Shown piece by piece: positions 26,991 through 38,037 of a stretch of 64,000 nucleotides of DNA (positions within the stretch are counted from its first letter, which is position 1; every line of letters begins with the position of its first letter). Origin of the DNA: Idiomarina loihiensis (GTDB lineage: Bacteria > Pseudomonadota > Gammaproteobacteria > Enterobacterales > Alteromonadaceae). Below the pieces are notes generated by a model. The model made no database searches, was not told the origin of the DNA, and worked only from the letters and a program-made list of their open reading frames with translations. Both the position numbers and the translations under genes were made by a program. The stretch is from the NCBI RefSeq assembly GCF_024584785.1, contig NZ_CP074112.1:186001-250000 (forward strand). Reading direction: 5' to 3'.

Positions 26991-28898
26991 TTACACCTTC
27001 AAGTAGGTGCTTCCGGCTAAACACTTCTCGTAATAGTCTGTCCATCGTACACCTTCGCGTGGCGCAATGTGACCCTTACGAACTTCACGATCAATCGACT
27101 TCTTCACAGTCTTTGCCATAAAGTCAGTGTTGTACTGCATGGTTTCAAGCACTTTTTCAGCGGCCGTGCCTGGTACCACTTCTTCAATATAGAAATCACC
27201 TGGCTCGTCATCGTGACAATAAATGTGCACTTCAGTTAAGCGGCCAAAGAGGTTATGCATATCGCCCATAACGTCTTGGTAAGCACCGGTTAAGAACATG
27301 CCAACATGATAAGGCTCGTTTTTACGCAGTGCATGCATCGGGATGTTATCACTAATCTCGGTACCTTCAATGTACTTGCTTAATTTACCATCGCTATCAC
27401 AGGTGATATCAACAATAGAGCAGCGTACTTCTGGTTTTTCGTTTAGTCGTGTAATAGGAACAATCGGTAGTACTTGCCCAATCGCCCAAGTATCTGCGGC
27501 TGACTGAAAAATCGAGAAGTTACAGAGATACTGACTTGCCAGCATATCTTCAAGCTCTTCAAGTTCTTGGAATACGAAACTTTCGCGATCTAACGATTGA
27601 TGAATGTCGCTGAGAATACGCCAATACATGGTATCTAGCTTGGCCATCTCTTCGAGCGATAAAATACCCAGTTTAAAAGCTTCGTATGCGCTTTGTTTGA
27701 ATGACGCAGCATCGTTGTAGCGTTCTTGTGGGTGCATGTCGTTCGCATTCACCAGTTCCCGCATATTACTAACTAAAATATGTTCGTTGCTGCTGGCGCT
27801 GATATCAAACTGGGCACCGGTATTCTTAATTTCGCCAACAATATTGGTCACCACACAGCTGTGGTGAGCTGTGATGGCACGGCCACTCTCGCTTACGAGG
27901 TTAGGGTGGGGCACCTGCTCTAGGTCACAAATTTGCTTTACGCCGTAAACCACGTCTGCCACGTATTCATCGGTAGAATAGTTACGTGATGAATCTGTGG
28001 TAGAGCTAGTACCGTCGTAATCAATACCTAGGCCGCCACCAATATCGAGGTACTCAAGCGGAACTCCAAGCTGTACCAGTTTGGCATAGAGTCGAGCACC
28101 TTCAGATACCGCTTCTTTAACCTTACGGATATCAGACATTTGGCTACCGATATGAAAGTGCAGCAGCTTAGCGCAATGCAGCATATCTTCTTTCTTTAGG
28201 AGTTCAACAATGTTTAAGATTTCGGTAATACTTAGGCCAAATTTAGCTCGATCGCCGCTTGAGCCAGCCCACTTACCTGCGCTACGCACCATCATTTTGC
28301 TGCGCAAGCCGATCATAGGTTCTACCCCAAGCTTTTTCGCGAGCGGTATCAACATTTCTAGTTCACTGAATTTCTCAATGACGATGATCATTTTACGGCG
28401 TAATTGACGGCCAAGTAGGGCCAGCGTTAAATAATCTTCGTCTTTGTAGCCATTCAACACGGTTAACGCATTGGGGTTTTCGTTGTAGGCCAATACCGCC
28501 ATCAATTCAGGTTTTGAACCTGCTTCAAGGCCGTAATCGTAGGGTTCGCCGGCATCGATGATCTCTTCAACCACTTCGCGCATTTGGTTTACTTTAATCG
28601 GGAACACGCCTACATAGCGACCTTGGTAGTCGGCATCAGTAATCGTTTTTGCAAAGGTTTCGTTTAAGATCTCTACTTGCGAGCGCAAAATGTCGTGAAA
28701 ACGAATAACCGCTGGTAATTGAATACCTTCAGCTAAAATTTCATCCACTACTTCTTGCATATCGATGGTGACATCGGGGATGCGATGATTGGGGGCAATC
28801 TGAATGTTGCCATTGGCACCGATCGAAAAGTAGCCCGCGCCCCAGCGCTTTACACCGTAGAGTTCTTCGGCGTCATCAATACTCCATGGTTCAGCCAT
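26991..28898 (-). CDS. speA: Biosynthetic arginine decarboxylase
   Basis: SpeA converts arginine to agmatine, the first step of putrescine synthesis through agmatinase. The 635-residue protein belongs to the large PLP fold III family. The PLP Lys lies in GVFPIKVNQMREVV, with the phosphate-binding GGGLGIDYDG and SESGRAITAHH also visible. Its ATG overlaps the stop of speB by one base (TAATG), so the two are translationally coupled. Length agrees with E. coli SpeA (about 632-658). Confidence 0.97.
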   Translation of the reverse strand: MAEPWSIDDAEELYGVKRWGAGYFSIGANGNIQIAPNHRIPDVTIDMQEVVDEILAEGIQLPAVIRFHDILRSQVEILNETFAKTITDADYQGRYVGVFPIKVNQMREVVEEIIDAGEPYDYGLEAGSKPELMAVLAYNENPNALTVLNGYKDEDYLTLALLGRQLRRKMIIVIEKFSELEMLIPLAKKLGVEPMIGLRSKMMVRSAGKWAGSSGDRAKFGLSITEILNIVELLKKEDMLHCAKLLHFHIGSQMSDIRKVKEAVSEGARLYAKLVQLGVPLEYLDIGGGLGIDYDGTSSTTDSSRNYSTDEYVADVVYGVKQICDLEQVPHPNLVSESGRAITAHHSCVVTNIVGEIKNTGAQFDISASSNEHILVSNMRELVNANDMHPQERYNDAASFKQSAYEAFKLGILSLEEMAKLDTMYWRILSDIHQSLDRESFVFQELEELEDMLASQYLCNFSIFQSAADTWAIGQVLPIVPITRLNEKPEVRCSIVDITCDSDGKLSKYIEGTEISDNIPMHALRKNEPYHVGMFLTGAYQDVMGDMHNLFGRLTEVHIYCHDDEPGDFYIEEVVPGTAAEKVLETMQYNTDFMAKTVKKSIDREVRKGHIAPREGVRWTDYYEKCLAGSTYLKV

Positions 28899-29833
28899 TA
28901 GCGAACTCCTTTTTCGTTTAAAATAATTAATAACTCGCGCACGATTTTGGCAGCGAACACATCTGAGTTGCCCGTTGGGTCGATTTCTGGAGATAACTCA
29001 ACCACATCGGCGCCAACCAGATTTTTCTCGCGTAAAATTTTCATTAGGCTGACGTACGAATGGAAATCTTCACCACCCGGTTCTGGTGTACCTGTGCCCG
29101 GTAAAAATGCCGGGTCAAAATAGTCTAAATCCAAGGTCAAATAGACTGGCCGATCTGCTGGTATCGCAGCAACGCTGGCTAGAAAATCTTGGCGTGACTT
29201 GCGTACCGTGCCATGGTCGTTCATGTATTGATATTCTTCACGCGTACCTGAGCGAATACCGTACTGAATTAACTGATGTCCTGGGCCGAAATGATCTAAG
29301 CTACGGCGAATGATAGATGCATGAGAATAGTGATAGCCTAAAAAACCATCGCGTAAATCTGCGTGAGCATCTAAATGCAATAACACCATATCTGGGTACT
29401 GAGCTAAATATTTACGAATAGGCGCATAAGAGATGGAGTGCTCGCCCCCTAGGGTTAGCACGCGCACGTTGTTAGCGGCTAAATCGATAGCACCAAAAGC
29501 TTCATCAAACTGATCGGTGGCGAACTGCCATTGCGCTTCGACATCGTCACTATCGCCTAGCGATAGATTACCTAAATCTACAAAAGGTAAATCAAACAAA
29601 TCAGCGTCTAAGTAGGGCGAATAGCTTTCGATATCTTCAGAAACTGCGCGAAGACCATCTGGACCGTTTCGGGTACCTTTTCTGAAACAGGCGGTACCGT
29701 CAAAGCCGAAACCTATAATATGAGTGCCATTAGCATAAATAGCTTGCTCTACTTGGGCCCCAAAAAACTCGCGTACCGGTTGTTCGGTCGCAATAGTTAG
29801 GGTTGCGATTTGTTTAGGTTGATGTGTGCTCAA
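28898..29833 (-). CDS. speB: Agmatinase
   Basis: SpeB hydrolyses agmatine to putrescine and urea. The manganese-binding motifs of the ureohydrolase family are present: GGEHSIS, LHLDAHADLRD and TLDLDYFDPAFLPGTGTPEPGG. About 311 residues. There is no ATG near the start. GGAGG at 29847-29843 is 9 bp from a TTG at 29833 and only 3 bp from a GTG at 29839, so TTG is the better-spaced start, but GTG cannot be excluded. First gene of the speB-speA operon. Confidence 0.95.
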   Translation of the reverse strand: MSTHQPKQIATLTIATEQPVREFFGAQVEQAIYANGTHIIGFGFDGTACFRKGTRNGPDGLRAVSEDIESYSPYLDADLFDLPFVDLGNLSLGDSDDVEAQWQFATDQFDEAFGAIDLAANNVRVLTLGGEHSISYAPIRKYLAQYPDMVLLHLDAHADLRDGFLGYHYSHASIIRRSLDHFGPGHQLIQYGIRSGTREEYQYMNDHGTVRKSRQDFLASVAAIPADRPVYLTLDLDYFDPAFLPGTGTPEPGGEDFHSYVSLMKILREKNLVGADVVELSPEIDPTGNSDVFAAKIVRELLIILNEKGVR

Positions 29834-29852
29834 TGTCACTCACCTCCATTAG

Positions 29853-29880
29853 TAAAAAAAGAGGCTGCGCAAGCGCAGCT
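29853..29880 (-). terminator. Intrinsic terminator between pfkA and speB
   Basis: On the minus strand GCTGCGC-TT-GCGCAGC is a perfect stem followed by CTCTTTTTTT. It ends pfkA transcripts just before the speB ribosome binding site. Confidence 0.8.
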
Positions 29881-29932
29881 ATGGGTCTTTGAAAAGGGCG
29901 CATATTATCTGCGCAATTGGCTTAAATTGCCA

Positions 29933-30967
29933 CTATTGCGACGGCTTGTTAGCACTCTTTTTTACTGGATTAAAAATCTCATGTTGAATTCGTAATAAAT
30001 TCTCATCCAGCGGGTTTTTCTTGGTCCAAGTATCTACCAGTGGCACGGCCACCATTTGATTCGCTTTGATCCCTGCCATAACGCGCGTGGCGCCTTGTAA
30101 GATCAATTCGATGGCATGCACACCCAATTGCGATGCCAAAATTCTATCACTGGGAGCCGGCGCACCACCACGTTGAATATGGCCCAGCAAACAAGGTCGG
30201 CACGGCATATCAAACTCTGCTTCGAGTTGTTCCGATAGGGCTACGGCACCGCCTGGCCATTGATGTTCGCTAAGCACCATCACATAACTGCCAGGGCCGC
30301 GCACCGCTTCTACGCGCTTGATATGTTTAACTAAGGCCGCCACCGTTAGCGGCTTATCGCGTTGCAGCTCTGGTAAAATCATCCGTTCTGCACCAGCAGC
30401 CATGGCACTGCTTAAACCAATAAAGCCAGCATGACGTCCCATGACTTCAACGATAAATACCCGATCCATCGCATCGGCCGTATCGCGAATTTTATCCAAG
30501 GCATCCATGGCAATTGCGACCGCGGTGGCATAGCCAATGGTGGCATCGGTACCATACAAGTCGTTGTCGATGGTGCCTGGCACCCCAATAATTTGGCCCT
30601 GCCAATACTGACTCAAATGTTCAGCACCGCGAAACGAACCATCGCCACCAATCACCACCAGCGCAGAGAGCCCCAGAGCATCAAGATTCTCGGCTGCTAA
30701 TTGCGCTGCTGCTACTTCTTTGAACCGCGGGCAGCGGGCACTTTTAATGATGGTTCCTGAATATTGTAAGACGTGCAGGACATCGGCTGCCTTTAGCGAT
30801 AAATATTCATTGTTTAACAAGCCTTCGTAGCCATGACGAAATGCAATAACTTCCATATCATAATGCTCAGCGGCTAAAACTACGGCGCGTAATGCGGCAT
30901 TCATGCCGGGGGCATCACCACCACTGGTGAGTACGCCAATCCTTTGTCTTGATGTTGTTGCTGACAC
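29933..30967 (-). CDS. pfkA: 6-phosphofructokinase
   Basis: This glycolytic enzyme phosphorylates fructose 6-phosphate. The 344-residue PfkA-family protein has GVLTSGGDAPGMNAALRAVV at the N-terminus, VIGGDGSFRGA, PGTIDNDLYGTDATIGYATA with the catalytic Asp, and EVMGRHAGF. Gly after GGD in GGDGS favours ATP over pyrophosphate as phosphoryl donor, by family rules. The start is GTG with AGGAG 7 bp upstream; no in-frame ATG is suitable. It lies divergent from an Ldh_2 dehydrogenase. Confidence 0.94.
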   Translation of the reverse strand: MSATTSRQRIGVLTSGGDAPGMNAALRAVVLAAEHYDMEVIAFRHGYEGLLNNEYLSLKAADVLHVLQYSGTIIKSARCPRFKEVAAAQLAAENLDALGLSALVVIGGDGSFRGAEHLSQYWQGQIIGVPGTIDNDLYGTDATIGYATAVAIAMDALDKIRDTADAMDRVFIVEVMGRHAGFIGLSSAMAAGAERMILPELQRDKPLTVAALVKHIKRVEAVRGPGSYVMVLSEHQWPGGAVALSEQLEAEFDMPCRPCLLGHIQRGGAPAPSDRILASQLGVHAIELILQGATRVMAGIKANQMVAVPLVDTWTKKNPLDENLLRIQHEIFNPVKKSANKPSQ

Positions 30968-31036
30968 ACATTTACTCCTCTTGTCATTTATTTGATAAGC
31001 TTAACCAACTCACATCAATTTACAACGAAGAACCGC

Positions 31037-32104
31037 ATGACAGAGCAAAAAAATCCACGAATCGATGCAAAATTAATGCAAGCTTGGGCGCAACAGTGCT
31101 TGCAACAGGCTGGAGCCACTGAACCTGTTGCTGCAGCTATGGCTCAGCACTTGGTTGCTGCCGACTTGCTGGGGTTTCGGACCCATGGTTTGATGCGCTT
31201 AAAATACAATGTTGATTGTTTGCAACAGGGCCAGACTAAACCAAGCGGTGAGCCGCGAGTGATAAGTCAACGCGGTGCGCTGGAATTGTGGGATGCCGAC
31301 TTGCTCTCGGGGCTATACGTGATGCCGCAAGCAGTGGCTCGAGCCATCGCGATGGCGCGTGATTATGGAACCGGCACTGTGTTGGTGCGCCGTACCCAAC
31401 ATGTTGCCGCTTTGGCTGTGTATTTAGAACAGGCGGTAGCTGCCGGCATGCTGATTCAAATGATGTGTGCCACGCCTGGGCAAGCGGTGGTGGCGCCACA
31501 TGGCGCTAAATCAGCTTGGTTTTCACCAAACCCTTTTGCGATCGGGGCACCAACGCTGAGCGATCCGGTCCTGTTTGATGTGAGCTTATCCATGACCGCC
31601 GCCGGTAAGGTTCGTAAAGCCTTGGCGGAGCAACAACAGCTGCCGTATCCTGCGTTGATTACTGCTGCGGGTGATTACACCTGTGATCCTGCTACCTTTG
31701 TGCAAGATCCGCCCAGTGTTTTGGCCAGTTTAGGTGGTGAATTGTTAGGTTATAAAGGCTCTGGGTTGAATTTATTTAGCGAACTGTGGACGCTCGCCTT
31801 GAGTCAATGGGGACGACATCAGGAACAAGCGGGTCTGGATGCCAATACCGTGTGGATTCAAGTGATCGACCCAAGTGCTTTGGGCGCTTCAGAAGCATTT
31901 CAGGCGCAAGCGCAAGCGTTGGTTGATGGGATTCATCAATGTACGCCGATTACAGCATCCCAGCCGGTTCGAATTCCGGGGGAAGGTGCGCTGGCACGGC
32001 GAAAACAGCAACTACAACAGGGCATAGAATATAGCCCTCAACTGTTACACCAGTTGGCTAAATTGGGCGACAAGCTAGGTTTAGACTTGCCGCCATGCCT
32101 TTAA
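31037..32104 (+). CDS. Malate/L-lactate dehydrogenase (Ldh_2) family oxidoreductase
   Basis: 355 residues of the NAD(P)H-dependent Ldh_2 family (malate, ureidoglycolate, 2,3-diketogulonate and delta-1-piperideine-2-carboxylate reductases). Signatures include DLLGFRTHGLMRL, the catalytic-type RRTQHVAALAVYLEQA, SPNPFAIGAPT and GGELLGYKGSGLNLFSELW. The exact 2-keto substrate is not set by sequence alone. ATG at 31037; a TTG frame extension to 30992 would begin at an unlikely start. Its stop shares the sequence TTAA with the stop of convergent pdxH. Confidence 0.88.
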   Translation: MTEQKNPRIDAKLMQAWAQQCLQQAGATEPVAAAMAQHLVAADLLGFRTHGLMRLKYNVDCLQQGQTKPSGEPRVISQRGALELWDADLLSGLYVMPQAVARAIAMARDYGTGTVLVRRTQHVAALAVYLEQAVAAGMLIQMMCATPGQAVVAPHGAKSAWFSPNPFAIGAPTLSDPVLFDVSLSMTAAGKVRKALAEQQQLPYPALITAAGDYTCDPATFVQDPPSVLASLGGELLGYKGSGLNLFSELWTLALSQWGRHQEQAGLDANTVWIQVIDPSALGASEAFQAQAQALVDGIHQCTPITASQPVRIPGEGALARRKQQLQQGIEYSPQLLHQLAKLGDKLGLDLPPCL

Positions 32105-32769
32105 GGCTGCAGGCGTTGGACGTTCCAGCCATGCTTGCCCAGCTGGTAAACAAAGCGGTCGTGTAAGCGATAACGGCCGCCTTGCCAGAATTCAAAGCGT
32201 TGCGGCTTAATCAGGTAGCCGCCCCAATGCGCAGGCATGGGAATGGTTTTTCCTTCATATTGCTCGGTGAGTTGATGATAGTGCTGCTCTAATTCACTGC
32301 GGCTTGCAATGGGGCTACTTTGGCTAGAGGCCAGAGCGCCTAATTGGCTCTCACGTGGGCGTTGGTAAAAATAGCTTTCGCTTTCTGCCTGACTGATTTT
32401 TTCCGCATGCCCTTCAATGCGTATTTGCTGCTCCAACGCTAGCCAAGCAAAATGCATGGCTACTTTGGGGTTGTGCGCAATGTCTTGCCCTTTAGCACTG
32501 TTGTAATTGGTGTAAAACACAAAGCCATCGGTCCGCACTTCTTTTAACAGCACCACGCGCTGATGAGGTTGCCCATCAGCGCTGACGGTGGCTACAGTAA
32601 AAGCAGTTGGGTCCGTTTGTGAAGGATGATCTTTGGCCGCTTGAAACCAATTCGCAAATTGCTGCATCGGGTCCTGCTGCAGCGAATCACGAGTTAACCG
32701 GCCTTGCGTGTAATCGCGCCGAACATGTTTAATATCTAAAGAATTTTCCGGTACATCAGCTTGGCTCAT
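32101..32769 (-). CDS. pdxH: Pyridoxamine 5'-phosphate oxidase
   Basis: PdxH is an FMN enzyme that oxidises pyridoxine or pyridoxamine phosphate to PLP. The 222-residue chain has the family motifs VSADGQPHQRVVLLKEV, FYTNYNSAKGQDI, RIEGHAEKISQAESESYFYQRPRESQLGA and the C-terminal FEFWQGGRYRLHDRFVY. AAGGAAGG gives proper spacing to the ATG at 32769 rather than the ATG at 32775. The gene overlaps the end of the Ldh_2 gene by 4 bp. Confidence 0.96.
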   Translation of the reverse strand: MSQADVPENSLDIKHVRRDYTQGRLTRDSLQQDPMQQFANWFQAAKDHPSQTDPTAFTVATVSADGQPHQRVVLLKEVRTDGFVFYTNYNSAKGQDIAHNPKVAMHFAWLALEQQIRIEGHAEKISQAESESYFYQRPRESQLGALASSQSSPIASRSELEQHYHQLTEQYEGKTIPMPAHWGGYLIKPQRFEFWQGGRYRLHDRFVYQLGKHGWNVQRLQP

Positions 32770-32788
32770 TATCATCCTTCCTTATGAC

Positions 32789-34471
32789 TTACTTGGTCGT
32801 TGCTTGGTGATACACGCGTTCGCCAGCAACGTAAGTGGCTTGCACTTGGTTCTGCCATAGTATAGCGGCATCACGCGCAAAGGGATCATGATCCAACACA
32901 ATGAAATCAGCCCATTTACCCGGCTCTAAGGTGCCAAGGATCTGTTCCTGACCTGCGGCATAAGCGGCATCTAAGGTAAAAGCTTGTAACGCTTGCGTTA
33001 AGGTCAAGCTTTCGTGAGCGTACCAGCCCCCTTGGGGTTGGTTATCACGGTCTTGGCGGGTTACGGCTGCATGTAAACCAAAGAAGGGGTTAGCAAGTTC
33101 CACTGGGAAATCTGAGCCAGCGGCAATAATAGTGCCTTGCTGGGCAAGTGTTTGCCAAGCATAGGCGCCTTTCATTCGGGCTTTACCAAGCCTATCTTCT
33201 GCCATGTTCTTATCGCTAGTGGCATGGGTAGGCTGCATCGATGCAATAATATTGAGTTGTTTGAACCGCACCAAATCATCCGGGTGCACCACTTGTGCGT
33301 GCTCAATTCGATGGCGCAGGTTGGTACCGCCAAAGAGCTCAAAGGCATGCGCAAACTCATCTAACACGATACGGTTAGCGCGGTCACCAATGGCATGAGT
33401 ATTGATTTGAAAGCCATGGGGAATAATCAGCTGATATAGAGCGCGCATGTCTTCTTGTGAGGTAACCATCAAACCATGCTGATGAGGCGAGTCTGAGTAG
33501 GGTTCGAGCAACGCCGCACCGCGACTTCCTAGCGCACCGTCGGCATAAATCTTGACGCTACGAACGGTGAGTTTATCGTCATCGCTAACAATAGCTCCTT
33601 GCGCTAAAAGTTCAGCTAACTTGGGCTCGCTACCAGATAACATCGCGTAGACTCGCAAGGGCATGTTTTGTGCAGCAAGGTCTTGATAAGCCTTTAAGTT
33701 CAAAGCGTCAATACCGGCATCATGAACGCTGGTAATACCCTGCGCTAACAAATGGTCAAAGGCTAATTGTAGGGCTTGTTTAGTTTGTTCAATACTCGCA
33801 GCCGGTAGCTTCTGTTCGATTAAAGCCATGGCATTATCAATCAATACTCCGGTCGGCTCACCGTTGCTATCACGAATGATGTCACCGCCTTCGGGGCTTA
33901 CCGTGGCAGCAGTAATGCCAGCTAGTTCTAACGCTTTGCTATTCGCCCACGCGGCGTGGCCGTCTACCCGAGTTAAATAGACTGGGCGGTCGGTTATCGC
34001 CTCATCTAAACTGTTGCGTTGCGGAAATTCTTTACTTGGCCAATTTTCTTGATTCCAACCGCGTCCTATCACCCATTCTAATTGCGGGTTCTGTTTAGCA
34101 AAGTTGTTAACTGTAGCAACGGCTGCCGTTTCCGAGGCCGCGTCGCGTAAGTCTGCTTGCATCAAGTTCTGGCCAAGGCCCAATACATGGCCGTGGGCGT
34201 CAATGAGTCCAGGCAAAATAGTTTTGCCTTGTAGATTAATTTGATTAGTAATATCAGCTAGATTAAGCCTCTTGGTCAGTTGTTCATAATCGCCAACTGC
34301 GGCTACTTTGCCGTTAATGATAAGCAAGGTATTAAACTGCTTAAGTTGTGCATCTGTGCCTGGTTCACCGGTAAGGGTGTAGCCGTTTGCATTAGTAAAG
34401 AGTATTGTTTTAGCTGTTACCGATGTACACAACAAAAATAAAACAATTGTGCATAAACGAAGGATGGTCAT
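32789..34471 (-). CDS. Secreted amidohydrolase family protein (YtcJ-like)
   Basis: The 560-residue protein has a signal peptide (MTILRLCTIVLFLLCTSVTA) and an amidohydrolase-3 metal-dependent hydrolase domain. The metal His pair is in LPGLIDAHGHVLGLG; further motifs are HDAGIDAL, NTHAIGDRANR, RIEHAQVVHP and AAGSDFPVE, with a typical late beta-domain (LGTLEPGKWADFIVLDHDPF). The substrate, an amide or N-acyl compound, is unknown. GGAG lies 8 bp before the ATG. It is divergent from the LuxR-type regulator, which might control it. Confidence 0.9.
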   Translation of the reverse strand: MTILRLCTIVLFLLCTSVTAKTILFTNANGYTLTGEPGTDAQLKQFNTLLIINGKVAAVGDYEQLTKRLNLADITNQINLQGKTILPGLIDAHGHVLGLGQNLMQADLRDAASETAAVATVNNFAKQNPQLEWVIGRGWNQENWPSKEFPQRNSLDEAITDRPVYLTRVDGHAAWANSKALELAGITAATVSPEGGDIIRDSNGEPTGVLIDNAMALIEQKLPAASIEQTKQALQLAFDHLLAQGITSVHDAGIDALNLKAYQDLAAQNMPLRVYAMLSGSEPKLAELLAQGAIVSDDDKLTVRSVKIYADGALGSRGAALLEPYSDSPHQHGLMVTSQEDMRALYQLIIPHGFQINTHAIGDRANRIVLDEFAHAFELFGGTNLRHRIEHAQVVHPDDLVRFKQLNIIASMQPTHATSDKNMAEDRLGKARMKGAYAWQTLAQQGTIIAAGSDFPVELANPFFGLHAAVTRQDRDNQPQGGWYAHESLTLTQALQAFTLDAAYAAGQEQILGTLEPGKWADFIVLDHDPFARDAAILWQNQVQATYVAGERVYHQATTK

Positions 34472-34584
34472 TATTTACTCCAATGTTGGCTGTTTTATTG
34501 CCATCTCGGCTAGTTATTAGAATTATTGTTGTTTAGAGCATTTCAGCGGTCTTTGCACTTTTTACATATATTTACAATTCAATA

Positions 34585-34622
34585 ACACTGAAACTTCAAA
34601 CATTCGTTAAACAGTGTACAAT
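34585..34622 (+). promoter_or_regulatory. Promoter and ACACTG/CAGTGT inverted repeat upstream of LuxR-type gene
   Basis: TTCAAA (34595-34600), a 16-bp spacer and TACAAT (34617-34622) make a plausible promoter. ACACTG (34585-34590) and CAGTGT (34612-34617) are perfect inverted arms enclosing it, a possible autoregulatory site. Confidence 0.4.
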
Positions 34623-34662
34623 AGCTTCATTAATAGGGAAATGTTGCTGCACGTGGTATGCC

Positions 34663-35289
34663 ATGAAAATACTCATTATCGATTCTCAATTTTTTGTGCG
34701 GGCAGGTCTAATTCAGGTATTAACTAGTTTTTCTGAAGACCTAGCCATTTACGAAGCGCCATCTTTCGAGATAGCGCAGGAATATTTGCGCCATCAAAGT
34801 GACTATAACCTGATCTTCTTCGACATGGATATTCCTGACGCAGAAGTACGGCCTACTTTGCAAACGCTGAAAAAAATGGCTCCGACAGCGCATGTTGTGC
34901 TGTTTAGTTGGGCGCGTCCGTTGTCTGAAGTACGCCAAGCTCTGAGTAACGGCGTGCGTAGCTATTTGCCTAAAGATGCCACGGCAGAAGAAGCTAAGTT
35001 AGCTATTCGAGTGTTGCTCAATAACGACCGTTACTTGCCGGATGAGTCACGACTAGCTGGTAGTGGTGCGCGCCAAGGTAGTGCTGAACATTTCTTATCG
35101 CCACGCCAATTAGAAATCATGCAATTATTGGCACAAGGTTTATCAAACAAAGAGATTGCTACTATTCTTGGTATTACTGAAGGAACCATTCGAGTTCATT
35201 TATCAGCAATCTTCAAAGCCATTAAAGTGTCTAATCGCACGGAAGCAACGCTCTGGTATTTATTGCGGCAGAAGCGTTTAGTTAATTAA
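34663..35289 (+). CDS. LuxR-family response regulator
   Basis: 208 residues: a receiver domain (1 to about 120) and a C-terminal LuxR helix-turn-helix (about 143-205, LSPRQLEIMQLLAQGLSNKEIATILGI then GTIRVHLSAIFKAIKVSNRTEA). The phospho-acceptor Asp in FFDMDIP and the Lys of YLPKD are present, but the N-terminal acidic pair is reduced to one Asp (IIDSQFF), so metal binding may be altered. No partner histidine kinase is adjacent. The DUF1285 gene follows 17 bp later, possibly cotranscribed. Promoter candidate at 34595-34622. Confidence 0.9.
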   Translation: MKILIIDSQFFVRAGLIQVLTSFSEDLAIYEAPSFEIAQEYLRHQSDYNLIFFDMDIPDAEVRPTLQTLKKMAPTAHVVLFSWARPLSEVRQALSNGVRSYLPKDATAEEAKLAIRVLLNNDRYLPDESRLAGSGARQGSAEHFLSPRQLEIMQLLAQGLSNKEIATILGITEGTIRVHLSAIFKAIKVSNRTEATLWYLLRQKRLVN

Positions 35290-35306
35290 TGAATTGAGGT
35301 GGGTAT

Positions 35307-35867
35307 ATGCAGTTAGAGCAGTTATTAAAATCGCTCGAACAACGTCAACAGGCACCCACCCATTTATGGAACCCTCCTTATTGTGGCGAGTTGCCCATGC
35401 TAATTGATGAGCATGGGCAATGGCATTATTCTGGTTCGCCGATTCAACGTGCAGCTCTGGTTAAATTATTCGCCTCGGTACTAGTGAAGGAAGGCGAAGA
35501 TTATTTCTTGGTAACTCCCGTTGAAAAAGTCAAAATTACCGTAGTTGATGTTCCTTTTATGATCACCACCTGGCAACGCCAGCAACATCAACAAGACCAA
35601 GTCATTGGTGTGACTACCAATATCGGTGAAAGCTTCCCGTTATCCACAACCCATCCGGTACAGATGCGTGGCCAAGTACCTTATGTGGATTGTGGTCGCG
35701 AACTTTGGGCTAAGGTGCACCGCAATGTGTTGTATCAATGGGCAGAGATTGCGGAGCCTGAGTTGTATACTAATGCTTTAGGTGAGCAGCGTGAACGCTT
35801 AGTGCTAACCAGTGCTGGGCAGAAGTTTACGTTAGCTGAGCTTGAGCCAGATCCCAAGTCCGAGTAA
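35307..35867 (+). CDS. DUF1285 domain protein
   Basis: 186 residues with the DUF1285 pattern: HLWNPPYCGELPMLIDEHG and WHYSGSPIQRAALVKLFASVL at the N-terminus, then EDYFLVTPVEKVKI and VPYVDCGRELWAKVHRNVLYQW. The family is widespread in Proteobacteria; no function is established to my knowledge. It is soluble, with no signal peptide. GAGGTGGG lies before the ATG. Confidence 0.85.
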   Translation: MQLEQLLKSLEQRQQAPTHLWNPPYCGELPMLIDEHGQWHYSGSPIQRAALVKLFASVLVKEGEDYFLVTPVEKVKITVVDVPFMITTWQRQQHQQDQVIGVTTNIGESFPLSTTHPVQMRGQVPYVDCGRELWAKVHRNVLYQWAEIAEPELYTNALGEQRERLVLTSAGQKFTLAELEPDPKSE

Positions 35868-35918
35868 GTGTGCTTTAGTGAGAAAGTATGGCTAATAGGG
35901 CGCTAAAGCGCAGATTAT

Positions 35919-35947
35919 TTGCGCACACGCCGACGCTGCTCTATTAT
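35919..35947 (+). promoter_or_regulatory. Promoter of nadE-glnB
   Basis: TTGCGC, a 17-bp spacer and TATTAT, about 40 bp before nadE. A small GCGC-TAAA-GCGC hairpin at 35900-35911 precedes it and may end the DUF1285 transcript. Confidence 0.55.
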
Positions 35948-35985
35948 AGCCGACCTCGATTTAGTTACTTTATAGAGACCAATGA

Positions 35986-37967
<1,982 letters not shown>

Positions 37968-37988
37968 CAGGGTTGTTGGTTAAGCATT

Positions 37989-38022
37989 AAAAAAGCCCTA
38001 GTTAATGACTAGGGCTTTTTTA
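37989..38022. terminator. Bidirectional terminator between glnB and bamD
   Basis: AAAAAGCCCTAGT pairs with ACTAGGGCTTTTT around TAATG, with T tracts on both strands, between two convergent genes. Confidence 0.88.
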
Positions 38023-38037
38023 TAGTGACGATAGCTT

